Counted from the stretch's first letter, positions 1 to 12,312 are shown. The stretch is DNA of 64,000 bases from Siphonodentalium dalli (GCA_032622095.1 CP136061.1:215854373-215918372), one strand, 5' to 3'. The notes: a model not told the origin generated them from the letters alone. Program-made: numbers and translations.

Positions 1-84
1 AAGACTATTGTTTATGGAAATTTATTGAGGCAATTATTATTTTCTTTCTAATTGTATGCCCGTTACTGAATCTTTGATGTTGAT

Positions 85-375
85 TTTGCGCCCGTTTTAA
101 AACACGGGATGTACATGTATTATGTTATATTGGTCCATCCGTCTGTCTGTCCTTTCACTTTTTTCATTTCCGGATGATAACTGAATGGCATGAAATTTGT
201 TATGTGAGTTTACTGGCACAAAATACAGGTCAAGTTAAAATTTGGATTTTGCCCATCAATTTTAACCAGAGTTTCGGCCCGAATTTGCTCTGAATTTTCG
301 ATTCCGGATGACAACTTTTAGTAAGTCTGCACTGAATGGAATGAAATTTTGCCACGCCCTAGCGATGTTCTTGCT
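85..375 (+). repeat. HTM element fragment
   Basis: It starts with the small hairpin CCCGTTTTAAAACACGGG, followed by GTCCATCCGTCTGTCTGTCC, then a TTCCGGATGATAACT monomer and a GCCACGCCCTAGCGATG-type end. This is a short version of the element at 34115-35072. Confidence 0.7.
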
Positions 376-2283
376 AACCCTTTGAACCCGGATGGCGGTT
401 TAACCCAATTGGCCTGGAAACCTGGTCAGCTGACGACATTAGAAACCCATGACTTAATTATAATTAAAACGGAAGCAAATGGTGATTATTGTGAAGGGCT
501 TAGCAATGTCAGCTACTGGATATAGAATAGATTATACAATAAATGTTCCTGTTTTCTAATGGCTTGCATCCTACCTTACATTTGAAAATGAATTACATTT
601 ATCTGATTCTATTGTATAAATTTTTTAGATAGTATATTGTATTTTGAAATATTCCAATTTTGTCTTACAACCTAAGGAATTTATCAATGTCTGTTCACCT
701 AATGGACATTTAGATTTCTTCAAAAATATTACCATGATTAATTCGTAGCCAGCAACAAGGACTTTTAATCAATTGACACCTTTGAGTGATTTTGGCGAAT
801 AAAATATTTCGTCGGACCGCATACACTAGTTTATTAGTTTCTTTACTCCTTGGGGTATATTAGGTTCTACAAATGAAGAACCATCATTTAGTAGGGAAGG
901 GAGTGGCATAAATATATATTCCAGCATTCAATGCTTTCATGAATATTTATCAGACAATCCGAAAAAGAACAATGAACTGGTAGTGGCCTGTTATTATCTA
1001 CTTACTTATTACTTATGGTTACTTATGTATCCACCTCATTTATACATGTACATGAAATGTCAACTAGAGAATCCTCTGCTAGAGACTTGTTGCATGTTTG
1101 AGAGATTGTCAGATTTGTTTTCAATTCAGCCTTAAAGTTTTTATTCACTAAATTCCATGAAGGATGGACCTAGCTTACATAATAAAAAAATACAGCCACT
1201 AATGATTCTAAATTTGTTGGTTATCATTGCATCAACTCCGTGAAATAATTCATGAACCCAGTATATATTTGCTGACAGTGCAACCATATCATGTCCTGTT
1301 GCAATCTTTTAGTTTGTTATTATATCAAGGCTCACTATGAAGGACTACTGGGTATATATTTGCCAACAATCAGGCATATTATGTTAATAATGTTATGGAA
1401 GGGTCACCATGCCCGGGCACCAGGTATATCTGCCGACCATCGGGTATATCGCTGTGAACTCCCGACTTATTGTATAGAGAACATGAATTATTTAACAGCT
1501 TGCGTAAAAACTGGTTGAATAGAAATTAATTTGAAATGAATTATTCAAAAATGTTGCACATATTGGTTGTTATGTCAGGCAATCTGAGTGCATGGACGAG
1601 CAGGCATTTGATTTTATCATGACATCCTGCGTGGTTGATGCAGATTTGATCGCATCATTTTTGAATTATAGATGGCCGCACTGGTTTGTCTGTCTCCCCT
1701 GATTGGATGGATGAGTTTCACTTGATGAAGCCAATTTAGCTAATTTCATCAGGCTTGCTGTTCTTTTTTACATAGTTTCTTGGCACTAAAGTAATAAATC
1801 TGAGCCAAGATACATGCCTAGACTAGACACAGGCTCTGTGATGGTCCGACATGTTAAATTAGCCACCTTAAGTTTAGAGACAAGTAATCCGCCATTTTGT
1901 AAATTACATCTCATGAGAAATAACCCATCCAACCAGAAATGAGCATCCCTGTTGCTTTCCGACTTTTTGTGTTGCCATCGATCAATGCTGAAAGGAATAC
2001 GCTCATATGCCTAATAATCGTTATGGCCTAATAATAGTGATGGGTGAGGATTTAGGCTGAAATTAATAATAGTAATGGCAATTTCACTTTATGTCTGAAT
2101 GCCAAATAATATCATGGGGAATCGTGCGGACACTATTATTAGGCACCTGAGAGTAAGTCATTTACAGAAATAACCCTAAATGACTGTACGAACATATATA
2201 TATGTTGTGGCTAAAATATAAGATGGTTGCTAAAAATTTTACATCAATTATGAATACAGTAAAAAAAAAATGAAAATACAATA

Positions 2284-2475
2284 TAACCCTTCCATGGCTT
2301 CTTCCGCATAAGACAAATCTCTTGTAGAGTGTTTTAAGAACTGGAATGAACTTCCTGAAATTTTGGGAAAACCCTGTGCCAATACATTCTCTTATATATG
2401 CGAGTATTCCATAGGGAGCCTCGCGTATATAAGAGAATACATTGACATAACAATATTTACCTTGACCTTGTAAGT
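2284..2475. mobile_element. Pal-A piggyBac-like MITE, decayed
   Basis: AACCCTTCCATGG end, then one hairpin built from ATTCTCTTATATATGCGAG and its complement, then the central spacer (TATTTACCTTGACCTTGTAA). The second hairpin and right end are lost. Confidence 0.75.
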
Positions 2476-2740
2476 AGTGATGTGGACCATCCTGTCCAAT
2501 GTCAAGGCGGTCCAGTCCCGTGCTATCCATGCCATTCTGGTCGAGTACCCATGCCTGGACCGGTACACTTATATGTTAAGAATTGCCCATTTTCTCATTT
2601 TTTACCCTATATATTAAAACATAGTTTACTGCATCGCAATAAGTGCAAATACAATGTTTGATGATTGTGTGTAGCATTGTCTTTCTCTGGTGGCAAGGAC
2701 ACATTGTAATAGCTCATGCAGTAATGCGAATATACACTAT

Positions 2741-2774
2741 CTATTATATATTTTGAAAGATCTGTGTATGTGTT

Positions 2775-2816
<42 letters not shown>

Positions 2817-3498
2817 AAATCGATGGACTCAAAAACGACTAAGCCAATTTCGATGAAATTTGGTATTTGGATGTGTTTTCGGCCGGAGACGAACATAGGC
2901 ATATTTATTTGTCCGTGCGAGGTCAACTTTTCACGTGCGGAGGTCAAATCTGTTTTTACGCCGTTTTTGCGCTAATATATTTCAGTTCGGTGCTCACAAA
3001 TCGATTCGATATAGCGCGAATAATAAATTGCCAGTCATATAATTTGCACGGTTAGAATCTGTGGCGTGTCCTCTTTCCAACGATATATAATATGTATGTA
3101 TCCGTTTTAGTTATCTGCCTCAATTATTAGGTACAAGTGGTCCGATGCTTTTATCGGGATAAAATCAATGCGTAATTTCTATGACGTCGTCAGAGGTCAT
3201 AAAGTTAGATTACGTTAACTCTCACCCTGCCGATGCATTTGACTGTGTCGCGTTAACTCATCACCGGCCGAGGTATCCGCAAATGACATTGGGCTATATA
3301 TCTCGCAAACGGGTGTAGCTATCGACTTGAAATTTGGTATGTGAATGTATCTTGCCCCGGATACAAATTTTATCGGGTCGCCGAGCACGTGCGACACCAG
3401 CTTCGCGCATGCGCAGACCAGATCTAGGAAACGGGTGGAGCTATCGACTTGAAATTTGGTTTTTGAATAGCCCGGACGAAGTCGGGTCACCTTCTAGT
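2741..3498 (+). repeat. Tandem duplication, copy 1 (HTM-like, GT tract)
   Basis: Begins CTATTATATATTTTGAAAGA, then a (GT)n tract near 2776-2814, then monomers with ATTTGGTAT, and ends GTCGGGTCACCTTCTAGT. Open frames here (HTHTHT runs) are products of the microsatellite. Confidence 0.85.
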
Positions 3499-4264
3499 CT
3501 ATTATATATTTTGAAAGATCTGTGTGTGTGTGTATGTGTTTGTTTGTGTGTGTGTGTGTGAGTGTGTGTGTGTGTGTGTTTGAAATCGATGGACTCGAAA
3601 ACGACTAAGCCAATTTCGATAAAATTTGGTATTTGGATGTGTTTTCGGCCGGAGACGAACATAGGCATATTTATTTGTCCGTGCGAGGTCAACTTTTCAC
3701 GTGCGGAGGTCAAATCTATTTTTACGCCGTTTTTGCGCTAATATATTTCAGTTCGGTGCTCACAAATCGATTCGATATAGCGCGAATAATAAATTGCCAG
3801 TCATATAATTTGCACGGTTAGAATCTGTGTGGCTTCATCTTTCCAACGATATATAATATGTATGTATCCGTTTTAGTTATCTGCCTCAATTATTAGGTAC
3901 AAGTGGTACGATGCTTTTATCGGGATAAAATCAATGCGTAACTTCTATGACGTCGTCAGAGGTCATAAAGTTAGATTACGTTAACTCTCACCCTGCCGAT
4001 GCATTTGACTGTGTCGCGTTAACTCATCACCGGCCGAGGTATCCGCAAATGACATTGGGCTATATATCTCGGAAACGGGTGTAGCTATCGACTTGAAATT
4101 TGGTATGTGAATGTATCTTGCCCCGGATACGAATTTTATCGGGTCGCCGAGCACGCGCGACACCAGCTTCGCGCATGCGCAGACCAGATCTAGGAAACGG
4201 GTGGAGCAATCGACTTGAAATTTGGTTTTTGAATAGCCCGGACGAAGTCGGGTCACCTTCTAGT
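3499..4264 (+). repeat. Tandem duplication, copy 2
   Basis: A direct, adjoining copy of the preceding 758 bp, offset 766 bp after the GT tract. By eye only scattered single-base changes separate them, so the duplication is recent. Confidence 0.88.
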
Positions 4265-4404
4265 TATATATATATAATTACATAAAAACGTGAACATATA
4301 GCTAGGGTCAGTATGTATTTATAAACAATCTAACATGGCAGTCAACTGATCGCCTCGACTATATTCTGCAGGTACATTGTTTGGTGGTATTGGTTGACTG
4401 GTTC

Positions 4405-4514
4405 ACTGAGAGCTTTCCATTGAATGGCAACAAGCCATATTTCCGACGAAATCCTGAAAAAATACCCATTATTCTGCTGTTGTTATTAAAGGAGTCGATT
4501 ATTTAGAGCTGTAC
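4405..4514 (+). mobile_element. Pal-B, right half
   Basis: Right arm only: ATGGCAACAAGCCATATTTC to GGAGTCGATTATTTAGAGC, with several changes from the family pattern. Confidence 0.75.
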
Positions 4515-5651
4515 TACCGGCTCTTCCATAATTATGTTCAATTGACATTCTTCGAGTTCTTCCCAAGGAACCTTGGCCATATTGAACAATACAAATAATT
4601 ATATTAATTATTGAATGGTTATGGTCAAATTCGGTATAATAGTTATGACTCCGATGTGAGAATTTTAGCAGAATAATTATGAATGTGATATATATACAAC
4701 TGTTCTATGGAATCGTGTATAATTTCATGCTTGTGATAATGTGATTGGATCCGCTACAATCCATTAAATTTGTTTGTATCTGTCAATCGTCATTCCCTGA
4801 CTGATCTTTGAAATGGCTCGCACGACACATGCAGTCAACCCGGTATCTGTTTTGACAGGCTTCCGCCATCGCAACAATGTAACAAGTAGTCTGAAGTCAG
4901 CAACATTTAAGCACACAGCCGCAAGTTCATAATATCAAAGCACGCAGCCGCCCACATTGCTGCATTCAACAGAATCATCGACATGTGCAGAAAGGGGATA
5001 GTGGCATTTTTGTGGCATCAAATATTTGACTATTAACTTGAACCCATTGATACATCGTTGCTAATTGTATGTTGGGACAAATACACAATAAATTTGCGAT
5101 TGTTAATTAGCGATTGTAAAATAGTGGACCAGACTGGAAAGTACCGGACCGGGAGTGTAAAGCAGTCCAGTGGCAACTGGTCCAGACTGGACCACAGTCA
5201 ACCCTTTGACCACGGACTGGACCGGGCAGGCATTAGTCATTCTTTTGAACTCAGTCAGCGATTCAACACAGACCATGAATTCTGGTAGACTTTTCCATTA
5301 TATACTCACTGTTTGCAAGAAGAAGTATTTCCATACATTTCCTATACGGTTTTGCTAGAAACAGCCCTTAATTGTGAATAGTTGTGTACATGTCAGCATT
5401 ATAGTGGCCATGCATGTATTTATACATCTCAATTAAATCACCTCTTTGTCGCCGATATTTCATTGATATTAATATTTAATTGCTCTAGATTGACAAAGGA
5501 AGTGTGGTTCTAGGCGGCTTTACAGTTCTCCAATAGAGGTCACACCATGCTAACGAATCTAAAAATTGACAGATTTAACTGCTTGAATATTCTGTTTATT
5601 ATGTAAAGAACCACAAAAAAGTGTTTAATTTTTAGGTATCTGATTATACAT

Positions 5652-5755
5652 GTACAGTATGAATGGCAACAAGCCATATTTCCAACTAAATCCTGAAAAA
5701 TTACCCATAATTCTGCTGTGGTTAAGGAGTCGATTATTTAGGGCCTATATTACTG
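5652..5755 (+). mobile_element. Pal-B, internally deleted
   Basis: A 5' TACAGT fused directly to the right arm (ATGAATGGCAACAAGCC), ending TATTACTG. The left arm is gone. Confidence 0.75.
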
Positions 5756-6079
5756 AACATTAGCCATGTAATCACCCCCATCCCTGTCAGTATGGCTCCC
5801 TGCAATCTGTCACATCATATGTCACCATGAATCCCTATATCAGCTCGCTTGCAAATCATTTAGTCTCTTGATGGAATAAAAATTGAATTCTTGAACCTTT
5901 TAACTTTTTTTCTTGCTAATGCATATTCCACCCATTTTCAACATCATGGCTCTTCCATATGATCTGCCAGAATTCTATAGTTTTTCTTAGCGTTGACGTT
6001 TACTTTTTCAGTTGTGTGGGGGAGCATGGTGTGGATGTGCACTTATTCAGTTGTGTGGGAGACATGACATGGACATACT

Positions 6080-6150
6080 CTTGTATAAGAGAATGCATTG
6101 GCACAGGGTTTTTGCAAAATTTCAGGAAGCTCCAGTCATGAAAGGGTTAA
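6080..6150 (+). mobile_element. Pal-A right-end fragment
   Basis: ATAAGAGAATGCATTGGCAC through GGAAGCTCCAGTCATGAAAG to GGGTTAA; only the terminal 70 bases remain. Confidence 0.8.
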
Positions 6151-7148
6151 ACCGCAATTTTGAAGTTTTATTTGTAATCTGTAATGATGTACCTATTTAT
6201 ATTGTAATAAATATACATAAACTTGTATTTGAGTTTTTGATACATTAACCATTTCAACCCAAGAGTTAAATTGAAGTCTTCATGTCCCTAATACACTTCC
6301 ATAAAAAGCTTCCAAAACATTGAATATCTACAATAACATTTATTGATATATTCCCTCTTGACAAACTATTTACTGATGTAATCTTCGTTCAGCCTTCACA
6401 TAAACAAGTGACTTAATGTCAATGTGACCAATGTGTTTTCGTAAGAAGATTAGCAGCCCTTTGATAGAAGTTACTGATACTGTTTATCAACATGTGTCAT
6501 TGTGGTCTCTATCACTTGACGCTAATAATATGTTTTCTCCCCCGAGTCTCCAGCACATTCATCAAAGGGTACATTAACAGTGATCGGTCTCACCAGACTT
6601 ATATCAACCAGAATCGAAGACGTATAATAAACGCCTCAAAATAAGTACAGTAAGTTCCCCCTGAGATTATATTGTATCTCAAGAATCTCGAGGCCGATAT
6701 AATGTCGTGAAAATTGAAATGAGTAGTAACTGGGTTCAATTTTTCTACTACTGCCTTGATGCTGCCAATTACTTTTGCAGTATAGATGAGGAATGTAATA
6801 TCATTTATCATTTAGTCGCCATCATTTAGTGCAATTTAGTCACCAACCGAAAATACTGACATTTGAACATGACCAAATATCGATCATACATGAACATGTT
6901 CCCTCTTAGTGAACCCAGTGTTTTTTGTGCCTTTTGGAAAGTTGACTCATCCCATTCAAAGAGTGTTCATTCAAGAATGTAGCAAATCACCATATCATTA
7001 TAGTTATAAATTAGATATGTTGGCCGCATAAAAGAAATTTTCTTCCCAAAGTTTCATCACATTCTCATTACCATTCTGAAGATATCCTCGAAAATACCAA
7101 GGGGGGGGGGGGACATATTAATTATTTTGAGGTGTTTATGTTTGTAGC

Positions 7149-7264
7149 TACAGTAATGCTCTAAATAATTGACTCTTTAACCACAGCAGAATTATGGGTA
7201 ACTTTTCAGGATTTAGTCGGAAATATGGCTTGTTGCCATTCATCGGAGAGCTTTCACTACTGTA
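7149..7264 (+). mobile_element. Pal-B, left arm with short right end
   Basis: TA-CAGTAATGCTCTAAATAA start and TACTGTA end. The left arm is complete and most of the right arm is deleted. Confidence 0.8.
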
Positions 7265-7966
7265 TATAAGGACCAAGTATGTAGTGTTAAGTTGTAGGTG
7301 CATATCCATAATCTCCAAAAGGCAACCAAAAATCTTTAAAAGTTGGAAATGTGTGTGTTCAAAAGTTGGAAATTTGAAGGTTTATAAAATTGAGGCTCAA
7401 ACCATGAAAATTGGAAATTGAATCTGGAGATGGGAATATACTTGAAATTTGTTGAAATCATTGCCATTTCTAATAGTTTTTCATAACATGATCGTTTCCA
7501 TGATCAGGGTTGAGAAATTCCCCATTAGGAACAAATGGAACTTATATTTTTTGCTATGTTAGCTAACACAATTGTTATATGGTCGAAATATCATTGTTTT
7601 ATACATGTAAGTCACGATGTGAAAAGGTTTGTGAGTCTGAATTTGTATCTTGATAATACAAGCTTTGTATGTAACTGAAAATTCAGTGTCCAAGCTGTCA
7701 GTTCCAAGTTCTAAAAGTTCTAAACGATTCTTCTAAAGATTTTGGGCTTTTTATCATTATTTTTGGTTTAAGAAACCTCTAATAAAGAACATTAATCTGA
7801 GTGTATACTGGTTTACACAATATATAGATGCATTTTGACATTGAATTCCCCCTCCCCTATAGGCCATGTACGATTGTAATGATATAATAACTTTATTTTT
7901 TTTCCACATCGACTACTACATGTACAACGCTTTTTGTAATTGTCTATTGGTATAATTTCTTTTCAG

Positions 7967-8138
7967 TTTAACTACTACAATGCTAAGAAACTGCTGAGTT
8001 CGGAGGACGTTGAGAGGATGGGTAATATATCTTACGAGGTTATGTCCATCGAACTACAGAACGACACAACCTTCCTCAACATCCAAGTTAATCACACAAA
8101 CAGTACCATTCATGTGCCTACCAATGTTTATGACAAAT
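7967..8138 (+). CDS. CACNA2D3: Alpha-2/delta exon a: VWA_N domain, first half
   Basis: The acceptor is TTTTCAG ending at 7966 and the donor is GTAAGT from 8139. The exon opens with FNYYNAKK and reads 57 codons plus one base, ending PTNVYDK. The family has an F-YYN start and a PTNVY block at these places. Four sequons are visible (NIS, NDT, NHT, NST). The exon starts in phase 0. The upstream exon, which should encode the helical region before the YYN motif, was not found in the window. Confidence 0.92.
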
Positions 8139-8154
8139 GTAAGTACCTCTGACA

Positions 8155-8255
8155 TACAGTAATGCTCTAAATAATCGACTCCTTAACCACAGCAGAATTA
8201 TGGGTAACTTTTCAGGATTTAGTCGGAAATATGGCTTGTTGCCATTCATCGGAAG
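8155..8255 (+). mobile_element. Pal-B left arm next to exon a donor
   Basis: Starts 16 bases after the donor GT with TACAGTAATGCTCTAAATAA and is cut off in GGAAGCT, where Pal-C begins. Confidence 0.8.
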
Positions 8256-8257
8256 CT

Positions 8258-8390
8258 GATGAGGCCATGCAGAATGAGGTTCCCAGTGGGTGAATTTAGT
8301 AATGCCAGCCCACCATGTGGGATAGTGTCACTAAATTCACCCTCTGGGGACCTCATTCTGCAAATGACAGACACACTAAACTCAGGCTTG
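8258..8390. repeat. Pal-C inverted repeat
   Basis: GATGAGGCCATGCAGAATGA and GACCTCATTCTGCAAATGAC face each other around TAGTAATGCC/ATAGTGTCAC. The edge words GATGAGGCC and ACACTAAACTCAGGCTTG recur at 52945-53080. Confidence 0.8.
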
Positions 8391-8900
8391 TATTTGGTGC
8401 TATATTTAAAATACATACGAAATGACTAGAAGATATTTGGGGTCATTGGGATTGCCCAGCGGAATAATTAAACAATGTTTGTGAACCCCAAAGGGATTCA
8501 CATTAACTTTGCTTAATTACTCCTGCCTATTAAAACCCAATGACACTGGTTGAACTTCCAATCATTCCTTATCATCATATACCAGCAGATTTACTGCAAA
8601 TCAAACTGATATATCTCTATAATTTTGCCAGTATTAAAAGAGATAATTGATATCTCAATGCAAATGAGCCCATAATAAAATCACGCACGAATATAAAAAA
8701 ACCTGTATCAAAAACAGCTGATTGGAAAACCCAACAACTGGAGTTGAAATTGCACCCAATATAACAACACGCGGTGTGTGCATAATCGATTTGAAGTTAC
8801 GCAGGTGGGTTCATTGCTTTTATGAAATGGAGGCTTCAGTTATTGCTTGATAAATTCTGGAACCATTCGTGTAAACAGTATAGTGATTTGTACTGATTCT

Positions 8901-9092
8901 TATGGGTGCAAATTGTCTGAATGTGGAGGGTGTGTGGTTATTTCCTCTTATGGGTGCGAATTGTGTGAATGTAGAGGCTGTGTGGTTATTTCCTCTTATG
9001 GGTGCAAATTGTGTGAATGTAGAGGCTGTGTGGTTATTTCCTCTTATGGGTGCGAATTGTGTGAATGTGGAGGGTGTGTGGTTATATCCATT
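8901..9092. repeat. 48-bp minisatellite, four units
   Basis: Units begin TATGGGTGCRAATTGTSTGA at 8901, 8949, 8997 and 9045. Because 48 is a multiple of three, both strands stay open and show false 16-residue repeat proteins. Confidence 0.88.
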
Positions 9093-9663
9093 TAACAATC
9101 GCTGCTTTTGTCTTGTCATGCCTCTTTCTATCTGTCTACCTGTTGATTTAATGTTTTATGACTAGGGGGACTGCATGTACCCTTGATTTTTAGAAAAGAA
9201 TGGTAGATTTCCTCGGATAAGCAACATCATATAGAATATGCAATATTGAACATCATTTGTTTCTGTGAGAATAAAGAATATTTCACGGAATGCTTTTGGG
9301 ACATTGTTTGATATAATATTCAAGTGTGGCATACAGCTTTTGATCATGCACTCCAATGATTCCTCCGTCATTGTTTAGATTTATTGCACATACATGTACT
9401 TTACATGCAACATCCATTGCGGACACAGTATTTGGCTCTCCTATGTTACTCTTCATTTTGGTTCGTATATAGAAAAAACATTTGCCTACTGAGACAAGGA
9501 AAGCTCTTTCTCAGTGTTATTAAATTTTTTATTGTTCACTTTGACACCTTGAATTTTTGTTGACCCAACAATAAGTCGTCAAGTTTTTTGTCTGCAGAAA
9601 TATATCAAAGTGCTTGTATGTTGTTGTGAGATGATTCACAGCTTCTTTCAAGTCTTCATAGTT

Positions 9664-9771
9664 TGTCTGTCATTTGCAGAATGAGGTCCCCAGAGGGCAA
9701 ATTTAGTGACACTATCCCGCAAAGTGATCACCAAATTCATCCTCTGTGAGCCTCCTTCTGCTTAGGCCTCA
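9664..9771. repeat. Pal-C inverted repeat
   Basis: GTCTGTCATTTGCAGAATGA to CTTCTGCTTAGGCCTCA with a decayed right arm. Confidence 0.75.
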
Positions 9772-9949
9772 ACTACTCTGGGTAAGCTATGATCGGATTG
9801 AAGTTCCCCAGTTGAAATTGGTGATGTTCACCCATCAGTCACCTCAATTATGCATTTTATCTTCTGCAAATTATGGTATATAGAAACTTTACAGAAGGGA
9901 AAAAGTACCTAAAAACAATGTTAGTTTGAGGCTATAGAATCTTTCCAGA

Positions 9950-10028
9950 AGATGAGGCCTAAGCAGAATGAGGTAGCATCACTAAATTCACCCTCTGGAG
10001 ACCCCATTCTTCAAATGACAATAACACT
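9950..10028. repeat. Pal-C, shortened
   Basis: GATGAGGCCTAAGCAGAATG joined to TAGCATCACTAAATTCACCC; the middle of the palindrome is missing. It ends about 107 bases before the exon b acceptor. Confidence 0.75.
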
Positions 10029-10135
10029 ATTTGCAGGCTTGGCTTCTTTGTGCAAAAGCGATGATGCTTGAAAAGAAAAAAGTGCCAAATTTACAATTAG
10101 AAGAAATTTGAATTAATGGCATCTTTTTCTTATAG

Positions 10136-10270
10136 CTGCGAGGATCATGAATGGTATTTCATGGTCTGAACAACTCGATGAGACGTTCAAGCGCAATCAG
10201 GACATCACTAATTCGTCCCTAACTTGGCAGTATTTCGGAAGTTCTGATGGATTCTTCAGGATATACCCAG
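10136..10270 (+). CDS. CACNA2D3: Alpha-2/delta exon b: VWA_N domain, WQYFGSS block
   Basis: The acceptor is CTTATAG and the donor is GTCAGT from 10271. It completes a split Ser codon, reads ARIMNGISWSEQL and then LTWQYFGSSDGFFRIYP, and ends with the first base of the next Gly codon. The aromatic-rich WQYFGS-GFFR-YPG block is the most conserved stretch of the VWA_N domain in this family. One sequon (NSS) lies before it. Confidence 0.95.
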
Positions 10271-10298
10271 GTCAGTGTAATTAGGGAACCATTTCAAT

Positions 10299-10561
10299 TT
10301 AACCCTTTCATAAAGGGAGCTGTGCTAGTGCAGTGTTAAATATCCTGTGCCAGTGAATTCTCTTATATTTGCAAGTCTCCCATAGGGAGCCTCGCATATA
10401 TAAGATAATTCGATGGCTTACAAGGTCAAGATAAATATTGTTAGGACAATGTATTCTCTTATATATGCGAGGATCCCTATGGGAGACTCGCATATATAAG
10501 AGAATGCATTGGCACAGGGTTTTCGCAATATTTCAGGAAGCACAAGTCATGGAAGTGTTAA
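10299..10561. mobile_element. Pal-A piggyBac-like MITE, full length
   Basis: TTAA at both edges (10299-10302 and 10558-10561) with inner ends CCCTTTCATAAAGGG and TCATGGAAGTG. Both hairpins and the ACCTTG-type spacer are present. Lies 28 bases after exon b. Confidence 0.88.
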
Positions 10562-10981
10562 ATTGTATGAAACTTGAGAAAGACATACTAGGCCATCCGA
10601 ATGGTAGTGTACACATCACAAACAAGACAAGTTTGTTTTTAGGTTCTGCATGCTGATATGGGCTCGAAAGATACCTGGGGTGTGATACGTCACCTGAGGT
10701 GTGAGTGTATAATTCTACAAAAAACTTGTTGGGGTATGCCTAGTGTATGGTTGAGGGTGAATCCTGGAAATAGCGCATTTGTTTGTATATCATCGAAATA
10801 CAGCAATGGCGAAGTTCTAGACATTATTGAACATGCAATTCTACTTAACCCGAGATTCAAAACTGAGTATATTATACAAAACGAAAGATGTTGACAGACA
10901 GCATCATCGCAGAGGCAGTTAAAATAAATATGGAAAGATGCTAAGATGGAACACAAATAACTGCTATGAGAGCTGCTTTGT

Positions 10982-11232
10982 TACAGTAATGCCCTAAATA
11001 ATCAACTCCTTAACCACAGCAGAGTTATGGGTAACTTTTCAGGATTTAGTCGGAAATATTGCTTGTTGCCATTCATCGGAAAGCTCTCAGTGAGAGCTTT
11101 CCAATGAATAGCAACAAGCCATATTTCTGACTAAATCCGACTACTTAACCACAGCAGAATTATGGGTGACTTTTCAGGATTTAGTCGGAAATATGCTGTG
11201 TTAAGGAGTCGATTATTTAGGGCATTACTGTA
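10982..11232. mobile_element. Pal-B with extra internal arm segment
   Basis: TA target copies at both edges. Beyond the usual two arms it carries an extra inverted piece (ATTATGGGTGACTTTTCAGG), as if the arm switched template once during copying. Confidence 0.85.
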
Positions 11233-11235
11233 TCT

Positions 11236-11593
11236 GAACCACCGACCAAAAAGAAAAAATTCTTGAGTGACTTTTTCAAATCACAAGCCACCGACAAACA
11301 GTCCAATCCGAAAAAAGAACTAGCCGACACATGCAGAAAAGAAATTGAAAGCTACTTGATGTTTCCCAGAGCTCGATAAAGAGGAAGATCCACTGAAATG
11401 GTGGAACCATAACTGTAATATAGTTCCCAAGTTAGCAATGTTAGCAAAGAAATATTTGTGTATTCAAGCCACTAGCTGCGCATCTGAGCGAATTTACAGT
11501 GCAGCTGGGAACGTAGTCACAAAGAAACATTCCTGTCTGAACCCCGATAAGGTTAACATGTTGGAGTTCATCACCAAAAACTCACACGAGTGA
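11236..11593 (+). pseudogene. hAT transposase C-terminal fossil
   Basis: Two frames joined by one shift near 11370. The first reads EPPTKKKKFLSDFF up to EIESYLMFP. The second reads DPLKWWNHN, LAMLAKKYLCIQATSCASER, IYSAAGNVVTKK and NPDKVNMLEFI before a stop. This is the hAT-family dimerisation domain of BED-finger transposases: DP-WW, LA-LA-KYL, AT-S-SER-(F/Y)S-AGN. The N-terminal and catalytic parts are missing, so it cannot be an active enzyme. A Pal-B element ends three bases upstream. Confidence 0.9.
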
Positions 11594-12164
11594 AAGTTTT
11601 TCCTGCGTGAATTGGCTGAAGTCATATGACCCTCGATGCTGTATTACTGTTGACTATTACCAGATTGTCTTCATTGTTTAACTTTACAAAATTCCCAATT
11701 TGAAAACAAGTGAGTGCCAGTGCTTATAAATTAGTTTCCATAACTTTCCAAATTCCCAGTGCCCATTTCATTTTGTACGACTGGTGCGAAATCAGATTGA
11801 TATCACCCAGATCGGAACACCATAGCACCTGATCATTCATTGTTCAATTCTAATACCTGTGTCCTGATTTTTTTCAATATTTAATCATCATATTAAACAA
11901 CGTTTAGAATGACTAACGAAACAGAGAGTGGTGAATCGTGCATACCGGTTCAGTAAACATAGAATAAAAGTCTTGGTTATTTCACACTAATATGATCATT
12001 TTCACACATTTGATGTGATGTTTTTATGTCCATAACTTCCAAACATCAAGATATTGAGCCTAAATTTCATAAAAATATGTAATTTTGGCTAAGAAATAAT
12101 CAAAATGTGAAATATTTATGCTTCAAAGGCGGCTTACCAGCCTTGTTGCTGAATCCTGAATACT

Positions 12165-12312
12165 GGTTAAATTGGATGTATGAATCCTGAGTACCAGTTA
12201 ACAGAGGGGTATGAATCCTGCATACTACTTCAAAATCCCCCGAATTGCGTATACTACTTCAAAATCCCTGACTCCCGCATATACTTCAAAATTCCCCGAA
12301 TCTTGCATACCA
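12165..12312 (+). repeat. Degenerate short tandem repeat
   Basis: Loose repeats of ATGAATCCTG-ATACT and ACTACTTCAAAATCCCC, unit about 30-40 bases; no coding sense. Confidence 0.55.

Larger units (their letters stand above)
1..7966. other. Upstream flank or intron, repeat-filled
   Basis: It holds an HTM fragment (85-375), a Pal-A copy (2284-2475), a 0.76 kb tandem duplication (2741-4264), Pal-B copies (4405, 5652, 7149) and a Pal-A end (6080). The remainder is AT-rich unique sequence. I searched for the helical exon expected before exon a and saw none. Whether this is an intron or lies 5' of the gene cannot be decided here. Confidence 0.7.
8139..10135 (+). other. Intron a-b
   Basis: 2.0 kb. 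It contains a truncated Pal-B 17 bases after the donor, three Pal-C segments and a 48-bp minisatellite; the rest is AT-rich with no coding signal. Confidence 0.9.

Noticed and set aside
2162-2530. 122-codon minus-strand frame
   Set aside because: Most of it is the Pal-A hairpin (YIREC, GTGFSQNF-type translations recur at every Pal-A copy).
2744-3713. Open frames with HTHTHTHT or CVCVCV runs
   Set aside because: Translations of a GT microsatellite; identical frames in the tandem copy follow from the duplication.
7967-8152. Exon a read through its donor as a 70-codon protein
   Set aside because: Family alignment stops at PTNVYDK, the GTAAGT donor fits, and phase matches exon b.
8820-9165. Three overlapping repeat-protein frames
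   Set aside because: All follow from the 48-bp minisatellite.
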